Positions 1 to 9,071 of a stretch of DNA of 64,000 bases are shown here, in pieces. Positions within the stretch are counted from its first letter, which is position 1. Each line of letters starts with the position of its first letter. The DNA is from Opitutus sp. GAS368. Lineage in GTDB: Bacteria; Verrucomicrobiota; Verrucomicrobiia; Opitutales; Opitutaceae. The DNA lies in contig NZ_LT629735.1 in assembly GCF_900104925.1 (NCBI RefSeq), positions 466,291 to 530,290 on the forward strand, in the 5' to 3' direction. Under the pieces are notes generated by a model. That model searched no databases. It was given only the letters and a program-made list of their open reading frames with translations, and was not told where the DNA came from. The translations under genes were made by a program, and so were the position numbers.

Positions 1-2
1 GC

Positions 3-3000
3 GCCGCCACCGGCTCAGGCGGCGAGATCCGCGACGAAGGTGCCACGGGCCGCGGGGCCAAGCCCAAGGTCGGCCTCGTCGGCTTCACCGTCTCCAACCT
101 TCGCCTGCCCGGCGCCGTGCAGCCCTGGGAAAAGGATCACGGCAAACCCAACCGCATCGTCTCCGCCCTCGACATCATGCTCGAGGGCCCGCTCGGCGGC
201 GCCGCGTTCAACAACGAGTTCGGCCGCCCCGCCATCAACGGCTACTTCCGCACCTTCGAGGCCGAGGTCCCCTCGGCGGTTCCGGACCCTCAGGTTTCAG
301 GTTTCAGGTCTCAGGTTTCCTCGACGGAGTTGAGAGGCTACCACAAGCCCATCATGCTCGCCGGCGGCCTCGGCAACATCAAGGGCGAGCACGTCCAGAA
401 AGGCCGGATCAACCCCGGCGACCGCCTCATCGTCCTCGGCGGGCCGGCCATGCTCATCGGCCTCGGCGGCGGCGCGGCCAGCTCCATGGCCAGCGGCCAC
501 GGCAGCGAGGACCTCGATTTCGCCAGCGTCCAGCGCGATAACGCGGAAATGGAACGCCGCTGCCAGGAGGTCATCGACCGCTGCTGGGCGCTCGGTCCGG
601 ACAATCCCATTTCCTTCATCCACGACGTCGGCGCCGGCGGCGTCTCCAACGCCCTGCCCGAACTCGTCAACGACGGCGGCCGCGGCGGCAGGTTCGACCT
701 GCGCTCGCTGCCCAACGACGAGCCGAGCATGTCCCCGCTGGAGATTTGGTGCAACGAGTCGCAGGAGCGCTACGTCCTTGCCGTCCCGATGGACCGCCTC
801 GCCCTGTTCAAGGAGCTCTGCGAGCGCGAGCGAGCGCCGTTCGCCATCGTCGGCGAGGCCACCGAGGAGAAGAAGCTCGTCGTCAAGGATCCCCAGTCCG
901 CCACCACCCCCATCGACATGCCGCTCGAGGTCCTGCTCGGCAAACCGCCGCGCATGCACCGCAAGGAAACCTCCCTGTCGCGCCCGCAATACCCGCTCGA
1001 CCTGCGCAGCGTCACGATCCTCGAGGCGGCCCGGCGCGTGCTCTCGCACCCGGCCGTGGCCGACAAGACCTTCCTCATCGCCATCGGCGACCGCTCGCTG
1101 GGCGGCCTGATCGCCCGCGACCAGATGGTCGGCCCGTGGCAGGTGCCCGTCGCCGACTGCGCCGTCACCGCCGCGAGCTACGACGTCTACACCGGCGAGG
1201 CCATGGCCATGGGCGAGCGCACTCCGGTCGCCATCAACAACGCCGCGGCCTCCGCCCGCCTCGCCGTCGGCGAGGCGCTCACGAATCTCGCGTCCGCCCA
1301 GATCGGCGACCTCGGCAAGGTTAACCTCTCGGCCAACTGGATGGCCGCGCCCGCCGTCCCGGGCGACGCCGCCGACCTTTACGCGGCCGTGCAGGCCGTG
1401 GGCCTGGAACTCTGCCCTGCGCTCGGTATCACCATCCCGGTTGGCAAGGACTCGATGAGCATGTCCACCGTTTGGCACGACGGCCCGGACCAGAAGCGCA
1501 TTACCGCCCCGATCTCGCTCATCGTCTCGGCCTTCGCGTCTGTCGCCGATATCCGCCTCACGCTGACCCCGCAGCTGAAATACGATCCAATTGCACAGGA
1601 GGCAACGGAGCAAACGGAGAAATCCCAAGACCTTGGCTCCTCCTCTGTTTCCTCAGTTACCTCCTGTGAAATTTCCGGACCTATTGGGGATACGGTCCTC
1701 TTGTTGATTGATTTGGGTCGCTCCAAGAACCGCCTCGGCGGATCGATCCTGGCACAAACCGTCTCCCAGATGGGCCAGGCCACGCCCGACGTGGACAATC
1801 CCGCCGACCTGAAGAATTTCTGGAAGGTCATCCAGCAGCTCGGCCGTGCCGGCAAAATTCTCGCCTACCACGACCGCTCCGACGGCGGCCTGCTGGCCAC
1901 AGTCACCGAGATGGCCTTCGCCGGCCACACCGGCGTGGACATCGAGATTCCGCACCTGCACGACCCGTTCGCCGCCCTCTTCAACGAGGAGCTCGGCGCC
2001 GTCATCCAGATCCGCGAGGCGGACTTCGACGATGTCTACCTGGCCCTGCGCGAGAACGGCCTCAAGGCCTGCGTCTCCCGCCTCGGCACGCTGAATTCCC
2101 ATTACGCTCTCCGTGTGAAGCAGTCGGGCAAGGAGCTGTTCAACGAGAGCCTCGTCACGATGCGTGGCTGGTGGTCCGACGTCACCCACCGCATCGCCCG
2201 CATGCGCGACAACCCGGGCGCCGCCGACCAGGAGCATGCGCTCCGACTCGACAAGACCGACCCGGGCATGACCCCGAAGATCACGTTCGCCTACGGCAAG
2301 GATCAAGTAGCAAGTAACAAGTCCCAAGGATCGGACTCGTCCCTTGGCACTTCCCACTTGTCACTTGTCACTTCGAAAAATCGCCCCTCCGTGGCGATTT
2401 TGAGAGAGCAGGGCGTCAACGGCGAGGTGGAGATGGCGGCGGCGTTCACCCGTGCCGGCTTCAAGGCCGTGGACGTCCACATGACCGACATCCTCAGCGG
2501 CCGGGTCAGCCTGAAGGATTTCCGCGGCGTCGCGGCCTGCGGCGGCTTCAGCTACGGCGACGTGCTCGGCGCCGGCGAGGGCTGGGCGAAGAGCGCCCTC
2601 TTCAACGACCGCGCCCGGACGGAGTTCAAGGCCTTCTTCGCCCGCGAGGACGCCTTCGGCCTCGGGGTGTGCAACGGCTGCCAGATGATGAGCAACCTGA
2701 AGTCCATCATCCCCGGCGCCGACCTCTGGCCGCGCTTCGTGCAGAACCAGTCCGAACGCTACGAGGGCCGCTCCGTCTGCGTGAAGCTCGAGCAGAGCCC
2801 CAGCCTGTTCTTCTCGGGCATGGAAGGCTCCGTCATTCCCATCGCCGTCGCCCACGGCGAAGGCTATGCCGAGTTCAAGGACGCCCACGCTGCGCAGGTC
2901 TTCAGCAACTCCGGCCTCGTCGCCGCCCGCTTCGTCGATAACCGCCACAACGTCACGGAGCACTACCCGCTCAATCCCAACGGCTCCCCCTTCGGCATGA

Positions 3001-3155
3001 CGGCCCTGACGACGACCACCGGCCGCGTCACGATCATCATGCCCCACCCCGAACGCGTCCACCGCTCGGCTTGTATGAGTTGGGCTCCGGCTGATTGGCC
3101 GGAAGATAGTCCTTGGATGCAAATGTTCTACAATGCACGCACCTGGGTGGGGTGA
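3..3155 (+). CDS. purL: Phosphoribosylformylglycinamidine synthase (FGAM synthase), 5' end outside window
   Basis: Large single-chain PurL of the proteobacterial type, which converts FGAR to FGAM in purine synthesis. The frame is open from base 3, so the N-terminus is missing; 1050 residues remain. Visible: the start fragment [15 protein letters not shown], the AIR-synthase-like region ([18 protein letters not shown]), a second synthase-like domain ([19 protein letters not shown]), and a C-terminal glutamine amidotransferase with GVCNGCQMM (nucleophile Cys) and PHPERVHR. Alignment from memory to E. coli PurL is close except at three linkers (about 290-320, 1594-1668 and 2304-2402), where extra in-frame residues are encoded by repetitive or palindromic DNA. 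The frame stays open through all three, so the gene is probably functional. Confidence 0.97.
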   Translation, partial: AATGSGGEIRDEGATGRGAKPKVGLVGFTVSNLRLPGAVQPWEKDHGKPNRIVSALDIMLEGPLGGAAFNNEFGRPAINGYFRTFEAEVPSAVPDPQVSGFRSQVSSTELRGYHKPIMLAGGLGNIKGEHVQKGRINPGDRLIVLGGPAMLIGLGGGAASSMASGHGSEDLDFASVQRDNAEMERRCQEVIDRCWALGPDNPISFIHDVGAGGVSNALPELVNDGGRGGRFDLRSLPNDEPSMSPLEIWCNESQERYVLAVPMDRLALFKELCERERAPFAIVGEATEEKKLVVKDPQSATTPIDMPLEVLLGKPPRMHRKETSLSRPQYPLDLRSVTILEAARRVLSHPAVADKTFLIAIGDRSLGGLIARDQMVGPWQVPVADCAVTAASYDVYTGEAMAMGERTPVAINNAAASARLAVGEALTNLASAQIGDLGKVNLSANWMAAPAVPGDAADLYAAVQAVGLELCPALGITIPVGKDSMSMSTVWHDGPDQKRITAPISLIVSAFASVADIRLTLTPQLKYDPIAQEATEQTEKSQDLGSSSVSSVTSCEISGPIGDTVLLLIDLGRSKNRLGGSILAQTVSQMGQATPDVDNPADLKNFWKVIQQLGRAGKILAYHDRSDGGLLATVTEMAFAGHTGVDIEIPHLHDPFAALFNEELGAVIQIREADFDDVYLALRENGLKACVSRLGTLNSHYALRVKQSGKELFNESLVTMRGWWSDVTHRIARMRDNPGAADQEHALRLDKTDPGMTPKITFAYGKDQVASNKSQGSDSSLGTSHLSLVTSKNRPSVAILREQGVNGEVEMAAAFTRAGFKAVDVHMTDILSGRVSLKDFRGVAACGGFSYGDVLGAGEGWAKSALFNDRARTEFKAFFAREDAFGLGVCNGCQMMSNLKSIIPGADLWPRFVQNQSERYEGRSVCVKLEQSPSLFFSGMEGSVIPIAVAHGEGYAEFKDAHAAQVFSNSGLVAARFVDNRHNVTEHYPLNPNGSPFGMTALTTTTGRVTIIMPHPERVHRSACMSWAPADWPEDSPWMQMFYNARTWVG
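290..319. repeat. 7-bp tandem repeat inside purL
   Basis: Four near-identical copies of TCAGGTT in tandem within the purL frame. They encode a short Ser/Gln/Val/Phe linker between the synthase segment and the conserved ELRGYHKP motif, where E. coli PurL has a shorter linker. Confidence 0.8.
1594..1668. repeat. Imperfect inverted repeat inside purL
   Basis: Left arm 1594-1619 and right arm 1643-1668 are complementary at 22 of 26 positions (arm begins CACAGGAGGCAACGG). A small CCAAG/CTTGG palindrome lies between them. The element is translated in frame and adds roughly 30 residues between TPQL and LLLIDLG relative to E. coli PurL. Confidence 0.8.
2304..2402. repeat. Word-repeat palindrome plus hairpin inside purL
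   Basis: The left arm (2304-2330, CAAGTAGCAAGTAACAAGTC and on) and the right arm (2340-2367) are imperfect reverse complements. Each is built from repeats of the word CAAGT or its complement. A second hairpin (AAAATCGCC/GGCGATTTT, about 2377-2401) follows at once. The whole stretch is translated as a linker before the amidotransferase domain. Confidence 0.75.
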
Positions 3156-3232
3156 CCCTTTCAGCGCTGCCCTGCCTGATTTTTGCCAGCGCCGCGAAGG
3201 AACTGGGCGCCCTGTTCTCATTTTATCCACTG

Positions 3233-3616
3233 ATGCGCCCCACCATTCTCACCGTTGATGATTCGAAGGCCCTGCGCCTGCTGGTGGGAGATGCTCTTGG
3301 TAAATTCGACTGTGAGACAAATGAAGCCGCCAACGGCTTCAACGCCTTCTTCGCCATTGAGCGGGCCCGGCCGGATCTCATCCTTCTCGACATCAGCATG
3401 CCAGTCATGAACGGGGTGGAAATGCTCAGCCGGTTGAAAGCCAGCCCCGAGCTTCAAACGATCCCGGTGCTCATGCTCACCTCGCCCGCCGACCATGCCG
3501 TTATTCCGCAACTCGCTTCCCTCGGGGCGAGCGACACCTTGATGAAGCCATTCAATGCGGCCGCTCTCATCGACAAGATCGGCCGCATCCTCGAGTTAAA
3601 GCCGCGCGGGCCATAG
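3233..3616 (+). CDS. CheY-like response regulator receiver protein
   Basis: A stand-alone receiver domain of 127 residues with no output domain. The fold shows as ILTVDDS (acidic pocket), LILLDISMP with the phospho-accepting Asp, the conserved Thr in VLMLTS, and the Lys in TLMKPF. The start at 3233 (MRPTIL) is chosen because the receiver fold begins there; the frame is open further upstream without homology. No histidine kinase lies nearby, so its partner is unknown. Confidence 0.9.
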   Translation: MRPTILTVDDSKALRLLVGDALGKFDCETNEAANGFNAFFAIERARPDLILLDISMPVMNGVEMLSRLKASPELQTIPVLMLTSPADHAVIPQLASLGASDTLMKPFNAAALIDKIGRILELKPRGP

Positions 3617-3706
3617 GATGCCGCCCTGTCCGGCGGGCGAGGACGCCCCATGGGAAAAGCCAAATAACCGGCGACCTCGGCTGGCAACGGCTGTCCTTAC
3701 ACCCGC

Positions 3707-3922
3707 ATGAATGATCCCAAATTTCAGCCGGACGGCGGCGGCGCTGCCGGTTCCCAACATCCCCCGCACGGCCCGCGCTGGAAGCGGATGCACCACAGCC
3801 CGTTCTTCTGGGTGGCGGCGGTCTTCATCATGGCCGCCATGGTCACCTATATCATGACGGGCAACCTGTCCTTCTGGCCCGGCCGGGAACCGCAGCAGCC
3901 CGTTCCGGCGCTGGCGCCATAG
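3707..3922 (+). CDS. Small single-pass membrane protein, unknown function
   Basis: A 71-residue protein with a Gly/Pro/His-rich N-terminus (about residues 1-28), one hydrophobic segment (FFWVAAVFIMAAMVTYIM, about residues 33-50) and a short Pro-rich tail. It is not recognised as a known family. The membrane helix and a start shortly after the preceding gene make it plausible as a real small gene. Confidence 0.55.
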   Translation: MNDPKFQPDGGGAAGSQHPPHGPRWKRMHHSPFFWVAAVFIMAAMVTYIMTGNLSFWPGREPQQPVPALAP

Positions 3923-3982
3923 TAACCCGGGCTTGCCCACCGGAGAGGTTTGGCTAGCGTGCTGTTCAGCGGGCCAACTCCC

Positions 3983-4201
3983 ATGAACGCATCTCTCCCC
4001 CTTGATCGCATGACCACAGCCGAGAAACTGAGCGCCATGGAAGCGCTGTGGCAGGACCTGAGCCGGAATGCCGAAAAGTTCGAATCGCCGGCCTGGCACG
4101 GCGATGTTCTCCGCCAGCGCGAGCAACGCGTCGAAGAAGGCAAGGAAACCTACATAGACTGGGAAGCGGCCAAAAAAGAACTGCGCAAACCGCAGCGGTG
4201 A
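3983..4201 (+). CDS. Antitoxin of the 'putative addiction module component' (RelB-like) family
   Basis: About 72 residues from the ATG at 3983. The pattern is typical of the small antitoxins paired with ParE/RelE toxins: an N-terminal helix with AEKLSAMEALWQDL, a mid PAWHGDVL motif, and a C-terminal YIDWEAAKKEL toxin-binding tail. Its stop overlaps the toxin start (GTGA), so the two are translationally coupled. A longer frame from 3950 exists but adds no recognisable sequence. Autoregulation by the complex is expected for the family; no operator was identified. Confidence 0.8.
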   Translation: MNASLPLDRMTTAEKLSAMEALWQDLSRNAEKFESPAWHGDVLRQREQRVEEGKETYIDWEAAKKELRKPQR

Positions 4202-4488
4202 AAGTCGAAATCCTCCCGTCCGCCATCGCGGATCTGGCCTTGGGGTTTGCCTTCTATGAGAAGCAACAACCCGGACTCGGCGACTACTTCCTCGACTCGC
4301 TCTTCGCCGACATCGACTCACTCGTCCACCACGCCGGCATTCACCGCCAAGTCTTCGGTTCCCATCGCCTGCTGGTCAGGACTTTCCCTTTTGCAATCTA
4401 CTACTCCGTCGATAACGAACTGGCCCGCGTAAAAGCCGTTCTCGACTGCCGCCGCGATCCCCATTGGATCAAAACCAAACCCGAATAA
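4198..4488 (+). CDS. ParE/RelE-family toxin
   Basis: A 96-residue protein from a GTG start inside the antitoxin stop region. The fold is the compact RelE/ParE type: VEILPSAIADLALGFAFYE at the N-terminus, a central helix ending in a conserved hydrophobic run, then HRLLVRTFPFAIYY and a final strand with AVLDCRRDP. By family it either cleaves ribosome-bound mRNA or poisons gyrase; the sequence alone does not settle which. It is the second gene of a two-gene toxin-antitoxin operon. Confidence 0.8.
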   Translation: MKVEILPSAIADLALGFAFYEKQQPGLGDYFLDSLFADIDSLVHHAGIHRQVFGSHRLLVRTFPFAIYYSVDNELARVKAVLDCRRDPHWIKTKPE

Positions 4489-4492
4489 CCCC

Positions 4493-5338
4493 ATGAATCT
4501 ACCCCGCCGTGATTTCCTGAAAGGCACTCTCGCCGCCACCGCTACTGCCGCGTTCGCGACGCGACTCTCCGCCGAGACACCCAAGTCCCCCGGCCGCGAA
4601 TACTACGAGCTGCGCTGCTACCGCCTGAAGGCCGACACCCGGCTCAAGGCCGACGCCAACCCCACCCTGCTCGATGCCTACCTGGAGGGCGCGTTGTTGC
4701 CCGCACTGGACAAGCTGGGCGTCAAGAACACCGGCGTCTTCACCGAGCTCGACATCAACAAGGACACCGCCACCTCCACGCCGAAGCCCGGCTCGCCCGT
4801 CTGGGTGCTGATTCCGCATGCCACGCTCGACTCCTTTGTGCAGGTCAGCGCCACGCTGAACGCCGACCCGGCGGTCCAGGCGGCCGGTGCCGCCTACCTG
4901 CAGGCGCCCAAGGCGGCCCCCGCCTTCGAGCGTATCGATTCGTGGCTGCTGCTGGCCTTCGCCGGCATGCCCCGGCTCGAGTTGCCCGCCTTCTCCCGCG
5001 ACCGCGTGCCGACCCGGGTCTTTGAGATGCGCGACTACGAAAGCCACAGCGAGCTGAAGGCCCTGAGCAAGATGACCATGTTCAACGACGGCGAGATTCC
5101 CCTGATGAAGGACCTCGGCATGAACCCGGTGTTCTACGGCCAGGCGCTGGCCGGCCCCGACCTGCCGCACCTGCGCTACATCACGAGCGGTCCTGACCTC
5201 GCCACCCATCTCGTCGGCTGGAAAAAATTCGGTTCCGATCCGCGCTGGACCAGCATGAAGAACGACCCGCGCTACGCCGACAACACCTCGCGGAACACGT
5301 CCCGTTTCCTCGCGCCCAAGCCGTATTCGCAGATTTGA
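4493..5338 (+). CDS. NIPSNAP-family exported protein with Tat signal
   Basis: 281 residues. The N-terminus has a twin-arginine signal (PRRDFLKG followed by an Ala-rich hydrophobic stretch ending near LSAETP), so export by Tat is likely. The mature part has two ferredoxin-like NIPSNAP repeats, recognisable by YYELRCYRL near residue 35 and RVFEMRDYESHSE near residue 180. Biochemical role is unknown. Such proteins are frequent in Verrucomicrobiota and Planctomycetota. Confidence 0.85.
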   Translation: MNLPRRDFLKGTLAATATAAFATRLSAETPKSPGREYYELRCYRLKADTRLKADANPTLLDAYLEGALLPALDKLGVKNTGVFTELDINKDTATSTPKPGSPVWVLIPHATLDSFVQVSATLNADPAVQAAGAAYLQAPKAAPAFERIDSWLLLAFAGMPRLELPAFSRDRVPTRVFEMRDYESHSELKALSKMTMFNDGEIPLMKDLGMNPVFYGQALAGPDLPHLRYITSGPDLATHLVGWKKFGSDPRWTSMKNDPRYADNTSRNTSRFLAPKPYSQI

Positions 5339-5370
5339 GCCCGAGTCAGGCAGCTTGAGGGTGGAGCGGG

Positions 5371-5423
5371 TTGACCCCAACACGCTGGTTTGCGAGCGAA
5401 CATCCTGAAGCGCGTTGGGGTCA
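5371..5423. repeat. REP-like palindrome related to the RAYT-linked family
   Basis: Inverted arms TGACCCCAACACGC (5372-5385) and GCGCGTTGGGGTCA (5410-5423). The loop contains GCGAGCGAACATCCTGAA, which resembles the loops of the RAYT-linked pairs at 44655-44727 and 58885-58956 (ATCCTGAA next to the right arm). The arm sequence itself differs. Confidence 0.7.
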
Positions 5424-5537
5424 GCGCACCAGCTTTCGCGGTCCGCCGCAGCCGCCCGGGCAAAATCCGCGGCGCTGTGCCGGTTGGGCCCGACTCCGCG
5501 TTTGCCCGACGCGGCAAAACCCCGCTTCGTTCCGGGC

Positions 5538-6170
5538 GTGATTCCACTCCACGACTGGCTCCTCTTCGCCGCCGCCGCGCTGGGCATGGTGCTGTCGCCC
5601 GGCCCCAACATGATGTATCTGCTCTCACGCTCCATCTGCCAGGGGCGCAAGGCGGGGTTCATCTCCCTGCTGGGCGTGGTGACCGCCTTCCTGCTCCATC
5701 TCTTTTGCGCGTCGGTCGGCCTGACGGCGGTCTTTGTGGCCGTGCCCTTCGCCTACTCCGCGCTCAAATACGCCGGCGCCGCCTACCTGCTCTGGCTGGC
5801 CTGGCAGGCGTTGAAGCCGGGCGGCACTTCCCCCTTCGCCCCGCGCCAGCTCGAACCCGACCCGCCCGCCAAGCTTTTCCGCATGGGCTTCCTCACGAAT
5901 GCGCTGAATCCCAAGGCCGCGATGCTCTATCTGTCGATCCTGCCGCAGTTCGTTCATCCGGAAAACGGCCACGTGTTCCTGCAAAGCCTGCTGCTCGGGG
6001 TGACGCAGATGATCATCAGCTTCACGGTAAATTTTGGCATCGTGCTGACCGCCGGCACGGTCGCCGCCTTTTTTGCCACGCGGCCGCGGTGGCTGCGCAC
6101 GCAACGCTGGCTCATGGGCGGCGTGCTCGGCACGCTGGCCGTCCGCCTCGCACTCGAGGACCGGCGCTAA
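5538..6170 (+). CDS. LysE/RhtB-family amino acid exporter
   Basis: About 210 residues from the GTG at 5538 (IPLHDWLLF). The family hallmarks are the N-terminal GMVLSPGPNMMYLL motif, then a hydrophobic helix pair and NALNPKAAMLYLSILPQFV in the middle. Five to six membrane helices are predicted by eye. The role would be export of amino acids or similar metabolites across the inner membrane; the substrate cannot be assigned. The frame is open upstream to 5415, but that part overlaps the REP-like palindrome and lacks homology. Confidence 0.88.
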   Translation: MIPLHDWLLFAAAALGMVLSPGPNMMYLLSRSICQGRKAGFISLLGVVTAFLLHLFCASVGLTAVFVAVPFAYSALKYAGAAYLLWLAWQALKPGGTSPFAPRQLEPDPPAKLFRMGFLTNALNPKAAMLYLSILPQFVHPENGHVFLQSLLLGVTQMIISFTVNFGIVLTAGTVAAFFATRPRWLRTQRWLMGGVLGTLAVRLALEDRR

Positions 6171-6183
6171 GGCCGACGACCGT

Positions 6184-7017
6184 TCAGAGCACCTTCACGG
6201 CGGCCAAGACCAGCCGTTCGAACGCCCCGGCCCCCTTGGCGGCGTTCTCCAGGGTGTGAGCGTGCGAGAGTTTTTCATCGGAAAGGCCCGCGCCCATGTT
6301 GGTGATGCAGGACACGCCGACGACCTTCATGCCGCAATGGCGGGCGATGAGGCAGTCGGGCACGCTCGACATGCCCACGGCGTCGCCGCCCCACCCTTGC
6401 GCCATGCGGATCTCCGCCGGGGTCTCGAACGACGGCCCGCGGAACGCCACATAGACGCCCTCGTGCAGCGTGATGCCGTTCTGCCGGGCGACGGCCTTCA
6501 CCTTCGCGCCGAGCTCCTTGTCCCACGCGTCAGCCACGGGGAAGAAGCGCGGGCCAAAGCTGTCGTCGTTCGGGCCGACCAGCGGGTTGAGACCGAGGAA
6601 GTTGATATGGTCGGTGATCAGCATGAGTTCGCTGACCTTGATGGGGGCGCGCAGGCTGCCGGCGGCGTTGGAGAGGAAGAGCGTCTCGACCCCGGCGGCC
6701 TTCATGGCGCGGATCATCGTCTTCAGCGGATAGGCGTCGCCGGTCTCGTAGAAATGCTTGCGGCCGTTCAGCACGATCACCGGCACGTCGTTCAGTTTGC
6801 CGATGATCAGCTGGCCGGCGTGGCCCGCGACCGTCAGCACCGGGAAGCCCGGGAGATCCTTGTAGGCCAGGATCACCGGCGCTTCCACCTGCTTGGCCAG
6901 CCCGCCCAGGCCGGAGCCCAGGATGATGGCGATCTTCGGCTTCAGGTTGCCAAGCGCGGCGGTGATCTTGGCCGCGGCCTGGCGGACGTTCTCGATGTGG
7001 AGCTGGACTTCGTTCAT
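6184..7017 (-). CDS. punA: Purine nucleoside phosphorylase (trimeric inosine/guanosine type)
   Basis: 277 residues, the usual length for the trimeric PNP family. Visible motifs: ILGSGLGGL (phosphate loop), LNGRKHFYE, LFLSNAAGSL, the purine-binding region GVYVAFRGPSFETPAE, and GGDAVGMSSVPD. It cleaves purine nucleosides with phosphate to a base and ribose-1-phosphate in salvage. Convergent with the LysE gene (13-bp gap). Confidence 0.93.
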   Translation of the reverse strand: MNEVQLHIENVRQAAAKITAALGNLKPKIAIILGSGLGGLAKQVEAPVILAYKDLPGFPVLTVAGHAGQLIIGKLNDVPVIVLNGRKHFYETGDAYPLKTMIRAMKAAGVETLFLSNAAGSLRAPIKVSELMLITDHINFLGLNPLVGPNDDSFGPRFFPVADAWDKELGAKVKAVARQNGITLHEGVYVAFRGPSFETPAEIRMAQGWGGDAVGMSSVPDCLIARHCGMKVVGVSCITNMGAGLSDEKLSHAHTLENAAKGAGAFERLVLAAVKVL

Positions 7018-7066
7018 GGCGCGAACCTAGCAGTCCGACCCGCCCAGACAAGCCCGGGCCCGAGAC

Positions 7067-8008
7067 TTATTTTCCCGCAGGCGCGGGTGCCGGCGGCACG
7101 TAGACCGGCAGCCGGTTGGCGCCGGGCGCGGCGGTGGCGAGATTCGGCGTCACGTCGGCGTCCACGCGGCCCAGCGCCCAGTTGAGCGCACCGGTGAGCA
7201 CGGCTTGGAAGACCGGGCCGGTCCAGATGTCCTCGCGGTGGCCCAGGTTGGTGTAGAATACGCGGCCCTTGCCGTGCATCCGGACCCAGGTCGAAGGATA
7301 GGGCGGGCGCTGGTATTCGTCGCCCGTCATGCCCGCCGTCTCCTGGACGAGCAGGACGTGCAGGTCGGGCGCGAAGTTTTTCAGCGAATACCACTCCTCC
7401 AACGGAGCATAGCCGGCGGGCACCGCCGCCATGCCGGGAAACTTCGGGTCGGCCACCGTGAGCTTCGACACCTGCTGCTTGCCGTGGCGGATGAATTCGC
7501 CGCCGAGCATCTTCACGAAATCGTCGGCCGCGGCGCCGTCGTCGAGGAAGCGTTCGGGCACGTGGTCGTTGCGGCCGGCGCTATGGAAGGTGTCCGTGGC
7601 GCTGTGCACGCCGAGAAACCCCTTGCCGCCGGCCACGGCTGCAAGGAGCGCCGCCTTGCCCGCCGGGGTCATGGGCGGCAGACCGTCGCCCCGCGGATCG
7701 CTTTTGGGCACGGTGAGGTCGCCGGTCGTGTAGAAAAGGAAGGCGTCGAACTGCGCGAGGTATTCCGGCGTAAAGCGCCAGCCATCCTTGGAGAAGATGA
7801 ACTCGATGTTGTTCTTCCGACCGAGCTCGTCGAGGACCGGGAATGCATAGCCGGGGCGGCCGTCCTTCAGGACGGACTTGATGGCCTCGTGCTCGAAGCC
7901 GGATGATTTGGAGAAGACCAGGACCCGCTTCCGAGCCGGCGTGGTGTCAGCGGCGGAGGCAGACAGCGCCAAGGCCGCCAGGATGAGGCACAGGAATCGT
8001 GGTAACAT
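7067..8008 (-). CDS. Exported ThuA-like domain protein
   Basis: 313 residues with a signal peptide (LPRFLCLILAALALSASA). The mature domain is the flavodoxin/glutamine-amidotransferase-like ThuA fold: RVLVFSKSSGFEHEAI at the start, FDAFLFYTTGD, GKGFLGVHSATDTF, and VFYTNLGHRED near the end. ThuA proteins are linked to trehalose and other sugar utilisation, but the exact activity is unknown. The start at 8008 is chosen because the signal peptide begins there. Confident for the family, not for the reaction. Confidence 0.85.
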   Translation of the reverse strand: MLPRFLCLILAALALSASAADTTPARKRVLVFSKSSGFEHEAIKSVLKDGRPGYAFPVLDELGRKNNIEFIFSKDGWRFTPEYLAQFDAFLFYTTGDLTVPKSDPRGDGLPPMTPAGKAALLAAVAGGKGFLGVHSATDTFHSAGRNDHVPERFLDDGAAADDFVKMLGGEFIRHGKQQVSKLTVADPKFPGMAAVPAGYAPLEEWYSLKNFAPDLHVLLVQETAGMTGDEYQRPPYPSTWVRMHGKGRVFYTNLGHREDIWTGPVFQAVLTGALNWALGRVDADVTPNLATAAPGANRLPVYVPPAPAPAGK

Positions 8009-8092
8009 GGCCGGAATATAGCCCACCCGATCGCCCGCTGCCAAGACCGGAGCGCGACCAATCCGGTTATGCCGTTCAATGCTCCGGACCGG

Positions 8093-9052
8093 CTATTTGC
8101 CCTTCAGTTTGTTGCGCGGGTGATGCTTGGCGTGCTGGTCCAGCAGGCGCGACGATTCCACGGCCGTGTAAATCTGTGTGGTGCCGATGCTCGCGTGGCC
8201 GAGCATCTCCTGGATGGCGCGGAGGTCCGCCCCGCCGCCCAGCAGGTGCGTGGCGAAGGAATGGCGCAACAAGTGGGGCTTCACGCTTTTCTCGATTCCC
8301 GCCCGCGCCGCAGCTGTCTTGACCATGACCCAGAGGGTTTTCCGGGACATTGCCTTGCCCCGCTCGGTGATGAAGAGCTCGCTGCCGGTGCGCAGCTTCA
8401 CCAGGCGCGGGCGGGCGGAGCCGAGGTAGATCTGCACGGCGTCACGGGCCTTGTCGCCCAGCGGCACGACGCGTTCCTTGGAGCCCTTGCCGAAGACCCG
8501 GACAAAGCCGTGCTCGAGATCCACCTGCTGCAATGTAAGCCCGCAGATTTCGCTCGCGCGCAGGCCACTCGAGTAAACCAGCTCCAGCATCGCCCGGTCG
8601 CGAATGGCGTAGGCATCGGCGCCGGTCGGGCCGGCGAGGAGCTTTTGTATTTCGCCGGTCGAGAGGGTCTGCGGCAGCTTGCGGCGGATCTTCGGACCGG
8701 CGAGCAGCAGCGTCGGGTTGTCGTCGCAGATCCGTTCCGTGACAAGGTGCCGGTAAAGCATGCGGATCGCCGTGAGCTTGCGCGCCTGACTGGGCGCCGC
8801 GAGTCCCTGGTCGCTGAGCGCGTGCAACCACGCGGTGAGGTGCTTCGTGGTCACCTTGCGCCAGTTCGCCGCGCCCTGCTTCTTCAGGGCCAATGCGGCC
8901 TGGACTAAATCGCGGCAATAGGCCTCCGCGGTGTTGCCCGACAACCCGCGCTCAAGGGAAAGATTGCTCAGATAGGACTCGATCCCGTCACGAAAATCCA
9001 AAGGCGCCAGCTCGATGAGTTTTCCTATCTTATCAACGCGCCCTTTTTTCAT
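8093..9052 (-). CDS. xerD: Tyrosine recombinase, XerC/XerD type
   Basis: About 319 residues. The N-terminal SAM-like core-binding domain (YLSNLSLERGLSGNTAEAY) is followed by a catalytic domain with the full set of residues: Arg in SSGLRASEI, Lys in GKGSKERVVPL, HLLRHSFATHLL, His in LGHASIGTT and the nucleophile Tyr in QIYTAV. This is the chromosome-dimer resolution recombinase acting at dif. The annotation as XerD rather than XerC is by general resemblance. The ATG at 9052 is preferred over a TTG at 9070. Confidence 0.88.
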   Translation of the reverse strand: MKKGRVDKIGKLIELAPLDFRDGIESYLSNLSLERGLSGNTAEAYCRDLVQAALALKKQGAANWRKVTTKHLTAWLHALSDQGLAAPSQARKLTAIRMLYRHLVTERICDDNPTLLLAGPKIRRKLPQTLSTGEIQKLLAGPTGADAYAIRDRAMLELVYSSGLRASEICGLTLQQVDLEHGFVRVFGKGSKERVVPLGDKARDAVQIYLGSARPRLVKLRTGSELFITERGKAMSRKTLWVMVKTAAARAGIEKSVKPHLLRHSFATHLLGGGADLRAIQEMLGHASIGTTQIYTAVESSRLLDQHAKHHPRNKLKGK

Positions 9053-9071
9053 ATCGGCAGAACGCTGCAAC

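Noticed and set aside
297..1628. Long minus-strand open frame (443 codons) opposite purL
   Set aside because: It is antisense to a clear PurL reading frame and its translation is Gly/Arg/Val/Ala-rich without any fold; high GC creates such open frames. The same reasoning removes other long antisense frames opposite sucA, lpd, sucCD, the arn genes and the giant Sel1 gene.
2281..2410. Frameshift in purL near 2.3 kb
   Set aside because: The insertion looked like damage at first, but the frame continues without a stop into the amidotransferase domain.
5339..5537. Upstream extension of the LysE gene
   Set aside because: Open frame only because of the REP-like palindrome; the family N-terminus begins at 5538.
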